Below are positions 15,777-28,139 of a stretch of DNA of 64,000 bases, piece after piece. The translations under genes were made by a program, and so were the position numbers. The stretch spans positions 868,001-932,000 of the forward strand of contig CP071498.1 of the NCBI GenBank assembly GCA_017354895.1, read 5' to 3'. Below the pieces are notes generated by a model. The model was not told the origin of the DNA. It did not search any database and worked only from the letters and a program-made list of their open reading frames with translations. Source of the stretch: Podospora comata. Lineage: Eukaryota; Ascomycota; Sordariomycetes; Sordariales; Podosporaceae. The number at the start of each line of letters is the position of its first letter. Within the stretch, counting starts at the first letter, position 1.

Positions 15777-18200
15777 GGTGGTGACGTTGTCAGTGGTTAA
15801 AAATTGAAGGGCCAGACAGGCTACCTCATGAAGTATGTGCGGGAGATGGTGAGAAAGAAGACAGGAAGCAGGAGGAAGATCCGGGGAAGCGTAGAAGCGA
15901 TATTTATTGCGCTCTTTTCTGCACGCTTCTCTGTGGAAAGCGGAGAAAGATCAGGGGCAGCAGGCTGGAAGGTCTGGAGTTCGTGGAGTCCCCAGAGTTC
16001 TGGTTGGGATTGAAGTTGACCTTTTTTTCCGATCAGGTGGTGTCAATCCCGCGGGAAGGTACACTTTGGGGCGCCGGTAAGCAGAAATGAACCCGGCCTG
16101 AGTGGTGCTGGTGTGGTTCTGGTGCGGTGGGCAGGCGCAACTTGGTTGTGGATGCTTCCAGGAACAATGCGGCCGAGAGTGGATTGCGGTAAGATCGGTA
16201 GTTGGGAGGGTGGCTTCGGTTTGGTTGAGGAAGGAGCAGCACCGCTTCCTTTTGGTTTGGTTCGCGTCGGGAGAGACGGGCGCTGAACGGGCGGAATGCG
16301 AGAAGCATCTGTCGGTGTCCTGTGATGCGATGCGGCTAAACCACTAGGGGTTGCCACTGTTAGAAATGGGCGCCGACGTCGTGGCGGCCAGAGACGGCCG
16401 CCGCTCTTGTTTTGTCGTCATTCCCGCGCCCTGATAATGACGTTTCTAGCTCGAGTCGGTTTGCGGGTCTTCCGGAGCTGGTGCTGCTGGTGCAACTTGG
16501 TCACCGGTGGACCAGGGAAAACCAAGCTGGAACTGACGAGAGGCAAGGCTGAAGGACCTGGTGATTGACTGATATCTCCGTCGTCGGCTCTTGGCCCTGC
16601 GGTGGTTTGTGTTGTTTCCGTCGGCCTGGTCGGAGTTGCCTAATCGGGAGTCTGCTTCGATGCTGTGATAAAAGTTGTGCCTCTATTTCCACCCTCTTCC
16701 CACCTTCTTGTCAGACCTCCATCCTTGCTCAGAGCTCCCGTCCAGCATCTCGATAGGCCGTCGAGCTTGGTGTCTCTCTCGGTGCCAAGACCAGGTTGTC
16801 CCCAGCACATGATGTCAGGTCCGGTTTGCTGTCCCACAATTGATGGTCGACGCCACGAGCAATTGACTCGCCGTGGCTTGTCCGCCCGCTGGCTCTGCAA
16901 CACGGCCACAAAGTCAAAACTGTGGTAGCCAGTTTCCCCCCATCTGTCCATCCACATCCAATTTCCCTCGGCGGCTGACTGTTGCACTTGCGAAAGGTAG
17001 CAGCAGCATCATGAGACGAGGGAGGGCGACCTGTGTTCAGTATCTTTCACCACGAGACAAAGTCGCATGAGGTAGACGCCTTGCCATGGACTAACATGCG
17101 CAAGGTCTGGGTGCATCACTTGATGACACCGCGCAAATTGCCTCCGCGTTCTGATGCCAAGTGGCCCCCTCCTGTTCCCCCACGAGATGCAGTCTCGAGG
17201 GAACACCGTTTGCCCCTAACACTGCCGTGCCGACGGACCTTCTTTTTCGTCCATGCGTACCACCCCTTCCTCAAAGCCGTCGACCGACAGCGCTTGCCTC
17301 TGGTCTCGACGACGGGCCATCCCGAGTCGTCTCGTTCGAGTCGAGCTTCCAACCATCCCACCACACACGGGCAACCAACCCATTGACAGACATCAGGAGA
17401 TGAGAGTAAAGAAAATGCCAAGGAAATGCCCGGAGATCGGATGTCGTCAATGGCTATCGGGCCGGCTCCGAGCCGCCACTCCGGACCTTCCGGGCCATGC
17501 CATGACGATGACGATAACAGATGTCTCGCTGGAGGCAGCTCTCTTTCGAGTGGTTTCCCAGCCCCATAACCCCAAACCCCTTGTGGCTCACTTGAACCAG
17601 GAACCAAAGCTCCCAAAGCCACCGATACGTATGTACCGCCGTTTGCGCTCAACGATCTCCCATCCACCGCCGTCCACGGTCGGCGTCTCGTAACGCAATG
17701 CACCGCCCAAGTGGAGCTCAAGAATTCGTGTTGGAGTCTCCGACACTTTTCGTTGGCCCGATTGGTACGAGCCGCCGCTGACGTCGGTGTGCGCATGCTG
17801 TTGCCGAAGAAAAACCAGCATCAAGTCGTCCATCCGTCGTCGAAAAGTCGAAAGGAAGTGCAAGAATTTGTTTTCCTGTCAAAGAAGCGCGCGTCAGGGG
17901 ACCCCCTATATCAAATAATTCCTCAGCCTCGCGCCCTATGATGCCGCCGAGACCGCGCGTGCCCAGCCTACCATACCCGAGGTCTTCCTGATTCAGCCGT
18001 TTCAGGCAAAATCCAACAATCCACTATCCAATCATTTGAGAGGAATGCCAGTTCAACATTACCGAACCTGGACCAACGCCCCTTGTCTTGAGATGTTGTG
18101 TTCCCTCGACGCGAGGGTGACGCCAGTTAAAATGGGAAACGCGAGTGGCAGGGGCTCGAGACGCGTTTTTGGCCGATGAGTGATGATGTTGGCGATGACC
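15777..18200. other. Upstream region of the sugar transporter; no gene supported
   Basis: The first few hundred bases are presumably the sugar-transporter promoter on the minus strand; I see no clear TATA. Open frames at 17116..17796 (-) and 17253..17693 (+) overlap each other, match no family I know and lack a convincing start. I therefore do not annotate a gene here. Confidence 0.45.
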
Positions 18201-18201
18201 A

Positions 18202-18345
18202 TATATAAGTCTGGCGAACAATCATAGGGGTCTTTCTTTCCTTCTCTTTTCTCTTGTTTTGAATTCTCTTTTTCTGCCTTTTTCTCTTGTGTTTTTTATT
18301 CTCTTTTCTCTTTCTTTCTTTCTTTCTTTCTCTCTTTACGACGGT
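18202..18345 (+). promoter_or_regulatory. Orphan promoter-like segment: TATATAAG followed by a C/T-rich tract
   Basis: TATATAAG at 18202-18209 is followed by more than 100 bases of almost pure pyrimidine (about 18229-18338, including (CTTT)n units), the arrangement typical of fungal promoters and leaders. The next ATG (18371) opens a 97-codon frame ending at 18664 with eight cysteines but no signal peptide or known domain. This may drive a small protein, a non-coding RNA, or nothing. Confidence 0.3.
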
Positions 18346-18664
18346 GGTGGCGGGCTGCTGGCGGAGGTTGATGATGGAGGCAGTGCCCTCTTGTTCGATA
18401 TCGCCTGTACGGGGAACGGTCTGCATCGTGTTCGATTCGGCTCGGGCCGGCTGTCGTCATTGGTTTTGGAATCGGCCCGCTGGGTATGGTGTCGGGAGAG
18501 CAAGTGCTCGACCTGGCCATTTTTCATCGGGTTGCTGGGAAGCATGTGGACGACCTCGCGGCATCGAGTGCATGACGACTTGGGTCAAGTGCTCATTTTG
18601 GCTGAGAGGTGGGGATCACGGAGGGACAGAGGAGCACAATGCGGATTGTGCGTTAGCTGTCTAG

Positions 18665-19452
18665 GCTTGTTGGAGGAAGGGTGTCGGCGCAGTCATCGCG
18701 GACAAGGACGATGACGGGATTCTGCGCCTGGGAATTATCGGGTTTCAAACGCATGGCCTTCCCAGTTCTCCGGATCGTTTGCACCTCGTGGCCCGATACC
18801 GGATAGTTATCAATCAAAACGAGGCAAGCGGTACTTGAAGAAGCAGGAGCGTTGTGGATTGCGGGCGGGAGACATGCCCACGTGCTCACATTGTTGGCTC
18901 TGCCGCGGCTGCATCGCTGAGATGATGAGATGTCACGGTGTGGTGGAAAGATCGAGTCGGGGGTTGAAGGGGTTTTGGTCAGGCACGGAAGCCCCCTTGA
19001 TGTAAGTGTGTGCAACAGCCAGATGGATGTGTTTGTCCTGGCAAGGTCGGATAGCTGCTTGAACCGGTCATCCGACCTTTGGTTCCGAGTCATCTCGGCT
19101 TCGGGGCGGCTCCGCTTATTCGGGTAGCACGCAATCGCTGGCAGTGTCCAAGAGTTGTTTTTTTCTTTGGTTGACATCTTCTTTTTTGTCTTTTGCGGTG
19201 TTCTGGTGGTGATTTGTTGGCTTGTCTTGGACATACAGATAAGGCCGTTTTGATTGGCATGGGCCTTTGTTCCTGGTGCACAGCATCTTGCGTGTGGCGT
19301 CTGTAACTGCCACTGTCCCCGGATGCCTCCGGCCGCATATATCGGTCAAATTGACGGCAATGGCTAGCTCTGTCCATTCTGTTTATGATGTTCCAGCATC
19401 TGTTTCTCTCCATCATACAAATCCACTAGCCCTCCCGTCCCGCCAGTCCACC
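18665..19452. other. Intergenic segment with one perfect hairpin; no gene supported
   Basis: I see no gene here beyond an uncertain 193-codon minus-strand frame (18653..19234) that resembles nothing I know. The segment holds the inverted repeat listed separately and the likely 3' flank of the secreted-protein gene. Confidence 0.4.
19043..19079. repeat. Perfect 10-bp inverted repeat (hairpin)
   Basis: AAGGTCGGAT at 19043-19052 and ATCCGACCTT at 19070-19079 are exact reverse complements, separated by a 17-base loop. It could be a palindromic protein-binding site or an RNA hairpin. It lies about 370 bp beyond the stop codon of the secreted-protein gene. Confidence 0.75.
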
Positions 19453-20024
19453 TCAAGCCCGCAAAGGCCTTGCATATCTAGCCATCCCCTCTTCTTTCCA
19501 GCGGTGCGCGTCATTTGCCTCAGCTCTGCCAGTCACCCTAGCATTCAAGGCACAATTCGACTGCGTGGTGACATAGATCCCCCAGCTGGTGGTACATTGC
19601 TGGCAGTCGGAGGCTGTGGGGCAGATGGACGTTGTCGTTGGTGCCACTGAGGCTCTTGTGCACCCGCAGGGGACGATTACCGGGACTTTGTTTGTTGTCA
19701 GCGGGAAGAAATCCATCCTCGATATAAGGGAACTTACAATCGGCATTGCAACGGATGCTAGTGGCGCAGGTCACCGCACAGCCTGATGTCTTATACCAGG
19801 TTGCTGTCGGGCGGTAGGTGCATGATGTCGGGAGAGGTCCTCCTGGGTCTGGGGTGGGTGTTGGCCAGGTTGGGAGGGTGGGGAGAGTTCTTGTTGGTTT
19901 TTGGGCGAGGGTTTGGTGGCTGGGTGTGGTTGTATTATCTCAGTATGGTTCACTTGGTATGGGAAAGGAGAGTTGCCTACGCTAGAAGGGTAAGGGCTGC
20001 TAGGATGAGGGTTACGAGATACAT
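19453..20024 (-). CDS. Small secreted cysteine-rich protein (three exons)
   Basis: I assembled this gene from three short exons: 20024..19981, 19919..19738 and 19685..19453, with introns of 61 bp and 52 bp (the second has branch site GCTGACAAC before AAAG). The product is 152 residues. Residues 1-21 (MYLVTLILAALTLLAHQTLA) form a typical signal peptide. A Thr/Pro-rich linker follows, then a domain with ten cysteines, including VPCGCTRASVAP, SICPTASDCQQC and TTSWGIYVTTQSNC. This pattern is familiar from small secreted proteins of ascomycetes, but I cannot name a characterised function; effector, surface protein and antimicrobial roles are all open. All three phases agree and the total is a whole number of codons. 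A TATATA lies about 92 bp upstream. The C-terminal 25 residues after ALNARVTG are less family-like, so the true end could differ through a further intron. Confidence 0.7.
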
Positions 20025-21650
20025 GGTTGTGTTTCGAAATCCTTGTTCGGGTGTTATTCAAGGGAAGGGTCGCTGCTGGCTGAAAATTGTGACGTGGTTG
20101 TGGTGATCACAGCCCTATATAGAGTGACAGTGACAATCATGGGAACGGCAAGTAGTCAATCAGTCATGCCATCAGGCTCTGGAAGACATACCCGACTTAT
20201 AGCCCGATCCAACTCCGCCAAGTGCTTTATCTCGATTGCGGGGAAAGGCCATATGTACCACGCGGGTTGGGCTATTTGCTCTAGTCAGGTATTGGCTTCC
20301 GCCATTCGGCTAAGACGTAGGGACGAGTAATCAGGTTGTTTTTTTGCGAATTGTGACTTCCGCCTGCCAATATGGATCTTCGGCGTCGATATTCCTCCCT
20401 TATAGGTCAACCTATATGTGCTATCATCCAATTACCCGGTACCCCAGTTTGACATTGGCCGGGGTCCTTTCCTTTGTTCCTTGGTGAAGATTCTGTACGG
20501 AGGGTAAGTCTCCAGAATTTTCCGTCGATACAAGACCAGTAGACGGCACGCGGGTAGTTTGTCTCGGTAGTCGAGCAGGCCAAGGGACTTATTGGCGCGC
20601 ATCAGTCGTATCCGAGATGGATCCGGGTCATGTACATCCCGCGCTGTGGATCTTGAGCCGCCGATGTGGGTGGCTCTATGGCGATGCGTTGATGGAGGCC
20701 CTGCATGGGTTGAGCAAGGACTGAGTGATCAACGTGGCACTGCGCAAGTTTGATGGCGGGTAGTTTGGCGGCGAATGGTCCATGGATGCCGCCAGGATTC
20801 CGACATTGTCATGGGATCGAACGACTGTGAGATACACCATCAATCCTGGATGAGTCAACTGCGAGTGTTCACCAGCTGTTCATATCTCGTGTTGGGATCG
20901 TCCTGGATAGTCGTGGGGTTGATCGTGGGTAGGTGGTTGAGCACCTAGTCCGGGCTGGAGCACCGAGGCAGTAGGTAGTAATGAGGAATGCTGACATTCA
21001 AGTCGACCTTTGGATCACCCAGGTATCTGAGAGTAAAGGAGTAACCAGGTCAAATGGCTCATCGGTCAACCGCGACACAACGTGGATTCCTTTAAACCTG
21101 AGATCGGGTTGCTCCGATCTCTCGGAAACAAACCCCCCACCCAATGACACCTGTGGTGGAACTCCTCAGGCAGAGGGTTTGATTCCTTTTGGTTGATCAT
21201 TTTTTGGACTTCTGAGTAATTGTGCAGTCCATCATCTACACAGTCGTTACAGCATCCATGCCCTCGATTTCGACGACCACAACACCTCACTGCAGTTGTC
21301 ACCCATAACTGGCCCCAGCCGTGACCAAAGGATAGACTTGTACTATATTAAACTACTTTTGGGAGGTTTGTGGCGATTGATAGAGATAAGCCAAAACGTT
21401 CGTGTTGGGTTTGAAGACGTCTAGTGTATCTGCGGTTGCGGACAGCTCGGAGGTCAGCATGATCAATCGTGTAGATGAGGGTCGATTCGATGACCAAAAA
21501 ATTCTCATGTCTCGGTAATCCTACTCAATTTGCGTTGATTTTACATAATTTCTGCCAGTGTGCAAGAATCACTTCACGGTTGAGGATGGTTGCCGTGTCG
21601 AGCAACCCCATGAATAACGATGAAATTCCAAAACCACGCAACACTGCGGT
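20025..21650. other. Intergenic region upstream of the secreted-protein gene
   Basis: Apart from the TATA box described separately, I see no gene or repeat that I can support. Open frames are short and lack family resemblance on either strand. Confidence 0.45.
20116..20121 (-). promoter_or_regulatory. TATA box of the secreted-protein gene
   Basis: TATATA, within the palindrome CTATATAG, lies about 92 bp before the start codon of the secreted-protein gene on the minus strand. Confidence 0.5.
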
Positions 21651-22100
21651 GAAAACGTAGCCTTTTCTGATGGAAGGTGTTAAAATATGTCATTTAGGTT
21701 ACAGCCATATGATTTCCACTCAAGGATCGTGCATGTACCTTCCATGATGTCCAGAACTATTCGCTGGTAACTGGATTCGATGTTTTCCAAATCATGAAAA
21801 GAAAAGAAAAATAAAAGTTTATCGATTTGAATAAAAATAGCACAGGAAGTCCCCCTCACTTCCAGAAATCTAATGAAAGTAATTTTAGCCATACAACTTC
21901 AGTTTGCGCCCTGTGGTGGTGAAATTATGTTACCTGGTCCATGTCTGAGACTATGAAAATGTGGCAGCCAACATCGTAGACAACCACGCTGAGTAATTTA
22001 TGGCTGAAAAACATGATAGAGGGTGAAGTAAAACTAGACATGAATTATTCTGCAGCAGAGCGATCGTAACAAGAGAAAAGTCAACTGCATCACATATATG
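21651..22100. other. AT-rich patch
   Basis: Base composition drops well below that of the surrounding DNA, with the line at 21781-21840 about three-quarters A+T. CpA and TpG dinucleotides remain common, so it does not look like strongly RIP-mutated repeat sequence. No coding region is visible. Confidence 0.5.
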
Positions 22101-22246
22101 ACTATGAACTCAAAACCTAGCACCAAGTCAATTTCATACACTACAAGACAAAAATCAGACCAACCCAGCATCACTCTAACCATAATACACTCTCTACTCT
22201 AAGACAAAGCTCAAGAACTCGAACAATAAGCTCAAGCCACACCTTC

Positions 22247-22681
22247 ATGTCCATTCAAGTTCTCATCTTGATTTCTAAACCCAACCTCAAAAACCCAATC
22301 ATAACATTGACACAACCTCAATCTCAACCATCCAATTACCGCCAGAGCATGTATGAAGCTTTAAACCTTCTTCAAAGCCCCAAACCCATCTCCTTACCAT
22401 CATCTGACACATCCAACACCTCTGATGAAGTCCTCCTGACACACCTACCAGCCCCACCTATTCCCCCCAATCCAACCAATTACATCATGGCTACACAACG
22501 ACATCACACTTCTCTCTCTCACACAAAAATCAGCACAACTCCCAACAGCCGCAGAGCATCAGACAGAACAAAACGGAGGGATCAATATTCCGCATCAGCA
22601 GATCAGATAAAGGATTTGCAAGACAACCGCCCAGGCAGGTGGGCAGCAGCAGCAGCCAGCAAACATCCATTTTCTTCGTGA
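22247..22681 (+). CDS. Uncertain 144-residue open reading frame in a G-poor strand
   Basis: This frame begins at an ATG 147 bp after a CATATATGA sequence and ends just before the H4 3' flank. The predicted product is Ser/Pro/Thr/Asn-rich, with a basic middle (SRRASDRTKRRDQ) and no domain, signal peptide or membrane segment that I recognise. The whole plus strand from about 22110 to 22560 is strikingly poor in G, which by itself removes stop codons TAG and TGA and favours chance open frames. I rate it more likely non-coding than coding. Confidence 0.2.
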   Translation: MSIQVLILISKPNLKNPIITLTQPQSQPSNYRQSMYEALNLLQSPKPISLPSSDTSNTSDEVLLTHLPAPPIPPNPTNYIMATQRHHTSLSHTKISTTPNSRRASDRTKRRDQYSASADQIKDLQDNRPGRWAAAAASKHPFSS

Positions 22682-23278
22682 TATCATCTGCCCCTTCATA
22701 AGTAGAACAAGACTGCAAAATCAATATGTGAAATGATGCCCTGATTTCTTGCATACGAGTCACTCCAGAAGGGTTGCCCCTGCTCTTCTTTCCACAGCAG
22801 AAACCCAACCAAGTTCCCCAAATCTCAAAAGGTCCAGGCACAAAGATCAGACAGCAACGCGCATGTGGAGCCCATCCCAAGCCCACCATCAACAAGTCAA
22901 GGATCCAACGCGTCGCGACTATGGCATGGATCAACATAAGAGAAGCGCGCCAGGAATTGCAAAGTTAAGAAGAGCAGCCACGGTCACGAAGCAAATGGCA
23001 CAGCAAAAAGTGATTTGTAATGTTGTTTGGTATTCCGCTTTCACATCAAAGAGATGCTACTAACTCCATCTCCCCCCTTTCTCCTCGTCCCATATGGTAC
23101 ACCATCGCCGCCACCGTCCATCATAAAAAAACGCGAGGAAAATAAAATAAAATCCCAATTGTCCCAGAGTATTTGCCCCCAAATGTGTAAAACAGGAAAA
23201 AAAAAAACGCAGCGCCCAGTAATAAGTGATAAGAACCCGTCATGAAATGCAAATCGTAAACGACTTCCCAGTGATTGT
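22682..23278. other. 3' flank of histone H4
   Basis: This segment follows the H4 stop codon on the minus strand and probably includes its 3' untranslated region. I see no other gene. Confidence 0.5.
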
Positions 23279-23914
<636 letters not shown>

Positions 23915-25345
23915 TTATTTTTTTTGGGCAGCAGGGAGAGAGACAAGGGTCAAGGTCCGATTTGATTTTTGGCTTGGCCTGATTTTTTGGGGAACACCCG
24001 ACGCGCCTGCCCTGTGGATTCCTAGAGGTAGACACGGACCCTTGTGAGGTGTTTGGACTGCGTGTTTGACCCCGCCTTGAAACTGTTTCTCGACTGACGG
24101 CTGGAGGGAAGACGCGTCTCGATTTTCGAGAGCTTGCAGAGAAGGGGAAGCACCTGTTTTTTTTCTGGCGCTAGTCCAGATTCGATTTTTTGTCTTTTGG
24201 ATCTCCCCAGGATACGTACCGGCAGGAGGGGCAGAACCACCTTATCAGCCATCGATCCGATGCGGCCCGCATCCCAAGTCTGCCCCCCCCCGAGGTGATT
24301 GCCTCGATGACAGAGGCTTCCACCCGTTCCATCCCCAGATCACGAAGCGGATGCCGTCGTATTTTTCCGAGACTCGCTGCACACTTGGCACCGGCAGTAC
24401 GTAATGACATGTGGATGTAGATGGGCCTGTGACTTGAGACGACTCCTCACTCTGCTGAGCCCTGCCAGGCAAATGCCGGTACCAGATAGGGACCTGACTT
24501 CTCTCGAGGTGTCTCGGTTGTATTCACTTTCCATGATGACTGAGGGTCTAGATACGGGGTTGCCACCCGGTCCTTTCCTTCCCTGGACATTGAGGCTCGT
24601 GATGACTCCTATCATGATATTTGTTGACTGGTTTTGCTCTCTGAAGGAAGGCTCGAGAAGCCTCGTGATGCCACCGTAATCTTGGATAACGAATTGTCTA
24701 TTATTCACTTTGATGCCAGATACCTATCAAGTGCTCTCTCTATTCACTGCCCAGGCCTAAGCTCTTGCCAAAAACAGAGCTGCAAACCTTTCCCAGACCC
24801 TCTCTCTTTGTCTGAACGTTTCAAGGCAGCCACAGTCACAGCTCTGCAGATCCATAGTCCCAACTGCATTCACTTGACAACAGTCACAAATTATTGACAT
24901 TAGGCATCAGCCGCCTTTCTCCTGTCAAAATCCATCCACAGACGGGGCAACCAACAATCAATTCGGCAGTCATCTCAGATCTGTGATAATCAAATCCAGC
25001 CTTACCAGCAGCGGATCTCTTTGTGGCAAGGTACGTACCAGTCCCCGCGCTGCGTGGTTGGTTTCCAAGCGAGTGAATGCGGCAACGTCTAGTGCAAGGA
25101 TCCCACCGGTGGCCCCTGCGCCTTGGTGCCAGGTTTTTGAGCCAATAGAAATTCAGCACCAACAGCGTCAGCATTTTTGTTGCCAAATCCCCCCCAAAAT
25201 CAGGCGTGTTTTCGCTTGCCAGAACTGACCCCATTTTCCCTTGCAACAGACCCCGGTTTTGGCCGCTGCGCATCACCAAAAAAGAGCAGGCACAATCGAG
25301 CTGATCAACCCAAATCAGCCGCCAACGTGACCTGCAGCCCGCGCC

Positions 25346-25353
25346 TACTTAAA
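25346..25353 (+). promoter_or_regulatory. TACTTAAA element, H3 side
   Basis: TACTTAAA lies about 157 bp before the H3 start codon and mirrors the H4 element in core sequence and distance. Confidence 0.5.
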
Positions 25354-25509
25354 CCTCGCACCCCCCACCTCCCTCTTCCACCTTTCAACTCACAACTCAC
25401 TCACTCCACACCCCGCCCATCAATCCATCATCCACATCGCATCTTTGCGACTTTTCCATCAAACTCCATCAACTTTTCCCATCAAACAACACATCACAAC
25501 AAAGTCGCA

Positions 25510-25999
<490 letters not shown>

Positions 26000-27337
26000 G
26001 CGTTTTCCCCACCATGGGTTTCTGCTACTGCTAGCTTTGGGGTTTGGGGGTCGGGTTTATGACTACATTTTTCACACTGGGAATGCTTTGATTGACGAAG
26101 GGAATCATCATGGCAGCAATTAACGGGGGACACAACGGCGTTCGTGCTTGGGTTTTTTTATTCACTGCGGTGGTTTTCTTTACTCGGGATTGATTTGTAC
26201 ATTACCCCCGCGCGCGCGAGTTCTTGCATCTGCCCACGGGCTTTGGCGAGAATGGAGATGGATGGGCATAATAAACTACGCCTGAAAAAACTACACACAG
26301 TGGCTGAAGAGCCAGCGTTGATTTCACTCTCTTGCTTTGACCTTGTGTAACTCTGACTGCGGTGGCAACACTTCTTCTTTCTTCTTTGACGTGACGCGTC
26401 TTTTGGTGTTGTGTTTCTGGTCCCCCGCGACGCGAGGTCAAAACATGAATTCCAGATGCCGTGTTTACTCCACATCGCGTTGAGGCGTGTTATCCCTGCC
26501 CTTGTCACGGATAGAGGTTGTGGTGGGGTCATCGGATGGGGGAGAGCCATGATGGATGCTGACAGCGGCGAAGGGACTGTGTTGCTTTGGCCGGACAGGA
26601 CGCGGGTGTGGGATTGGATGTGAGGTTGTGGTGTGATTTTTGCTCGAGACTCTGGCACGGTTTGGAAGAGAGATAGTATGTGGAGTTTGAAGGGTGAAGT
26701 CATCAAGGATGGGGGGCGGTGATGGTCATGATGGAGATGATGCTTGCATGTGAAGAGAGATTTCACTTGTAGTAGGAGATGGAGCAGTAGACAAATGGCC
26801 AGATTTGGACAGATTTAAGGAAGTCCATGGTATTCGGAGGAGAGGGCCGACGATTGGCGGCGGCCGTGCTGATGGGTATGAGCTGGTGGTGGTTGGCTGG
26901 GTCTTCACTTCTGGCAGAGACTACATGCATACAAGTTTGCGATATCATCTTGGGGTTGCATTTCTTTAAGGGGGGGGAGGGGGGGGTGAAAGGGGTTGTT
27001 TATGGTGGTTAATGTTAGAGCAGCTGGTAGAGGGGGCACAGTACGAGTTGGTTGGGTGAGTTGGTCGTGATGGTAGTGACGTTATGAGACTGAAATCATG
27101 GTGATGTGATGTACGTGAGAACCACACACACACACGCACGTTTGAGGCTGGTCTCAAAACAATCCATGATTTTACCATCAACAGCTCAAATTCACCAACA
27201 AGTGTCTGACACTCTGAACAATACGCTCTGTTGTTCCTAGCCGTGTATCCCAAGAAAATATCCAAGTTATATCCAAGCCTCACCACCCTCACGCCGACAC
27301 TGCCCTCCCCAATCCCGGTCAGACTACCACCACCTGC
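26000..27337. other. Intergenic region between H3 and the kappa-class GST gene
   Basis: The first part is the H3 3' flank. A G-rich cluster with four runs lies at 26952-26995. The remainder up to 27337 is probably the 3' flank of the minus-strand GST gene. I see no gene. Confidence 0.5.
26952..26995 (+). other. Potential G-quadruplex sequence
   Basis: Four G-runs lie at 26952-26955 (4), 26970-26977 (8), 26979-26986 (8) and 26992-26995 (4). The two 8-base runs are separated by a single A. This meets the composition needed to fold a quadruplex, although one loop is 14 bases. Confidence 0.5.
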
Positions 27338-28139
27338 TCACAAAACCGCCCTCCACCCCTTACCCCCCTCCCCCCTCCTAGCAGTCTTCAATTCCCCCTC
27401 CAACCCCAAAAACCCCACCACCTGGCCCAAATGATCAACCCCCCAAAACCCCTCCCTCTCCCCCTTAGCATTCGTCACACTAAACCAAGGCAGCCCAAAC
27501 GCCCCCTCGTCAAAAGCCCGGTCAGTGTTCCTGATCAGTGCCTCCTTCCCAACAGTCTTGGCCCTCTCTAGCACTTTACTCGCTTCCTCCTCCCCAAACA
27601 GCTCCACCAAGGTCTCTTTCAAGATTTCCGGTTTGTGCGTAGCTACCCCGTCGGCCCAGTGCTTTTTGAAGAGGAGGTCCAGCGCGGGTGTGAGCTGGGC
27701 GGGGGAAAGCGTGGCGAGGGAGCGCATTATGGGTAGGGAGGGGGCGGGGAAGTCGGGGGGGAGGCCGGGGAACATGGGGATGGAGAAGAGGGTGGACCAG
27801 CGGAGGCGTTCGAGGTTTATCCATTTGTCTTTGTCTGGGGGGGGGGGTTAGAAGGTTGAAATGGGGAGGGGGGAAAGGGAAAGGAATGGGGGGGGAAGAA
27901 ATACTCTTGATTTTGATGGGAGCGGTGTTACCGCATTTGTGCATCAAGCCCCCCAGGAAGATGGGGATGTATTCTACTTCTACATTGCGGAAGATTGGGT
28001 CGTTCTAACATGAGAAGAGGATTAGATATGAGATGATGGAGGGAGAAGGTGGGAAAAGTACCCGGAGGATGTGGTATGCTGCGTAGGCAAAGGGGCTGAC
28101 GGTGTCAACGAAGAGGGTGATTTTGGGTTTGGTGGCCAT
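27338..28139 (-). CDS. Kappa-class glutathione S-transferase / DsbA-like isomerase
   Basis: This belongs to the DsbA-fold family that includes mitochondrial/peroxisomal GST kappa and bacterial 2-hydroxychromene-2-carboxylate isomerases; such enzymes conjugate glutathione or use it as cofactor. The exons are 28139..28062, 28004..27905 and 27834..27338 (introns of 57 and 70 bp), giving 224 residues, as usual for the family. The start MATKPKITLFVDTVSPFAY has the catalytic-type serine at Ser15 where thioredoxin-fold relatives have cysteine. KIKNKDKWINLERLRW and the C-terminal WFSVTNAKGEREGFWGVDHL motif are typical. The second intron ends in 11 C residues directly before AG. No N-terminal targeting peptide is obvious. 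The substrate is unknown. Confidence 0.9.

Noticed and set aside
18653-19234. A 193-codon minus-strand frame
   Set aside because: It is Lys/Thr/Ser-rich with no domain, no promoter and no plausible splice structure.
21651-22100. AT-rich patch as RIP-mutated repeat
   Set aside because: CpA and TpG dinucleotides are still common and no repeat family could be recognised; a RIP index would be needed to reopen this.
27015-27040. GAGCAGCTGGTAGAGG resembling a tRNA A box
   Set aside because: No B box (GGTTCGANNCC) follows at the expected spacing and no cloverleaf can be drawn.
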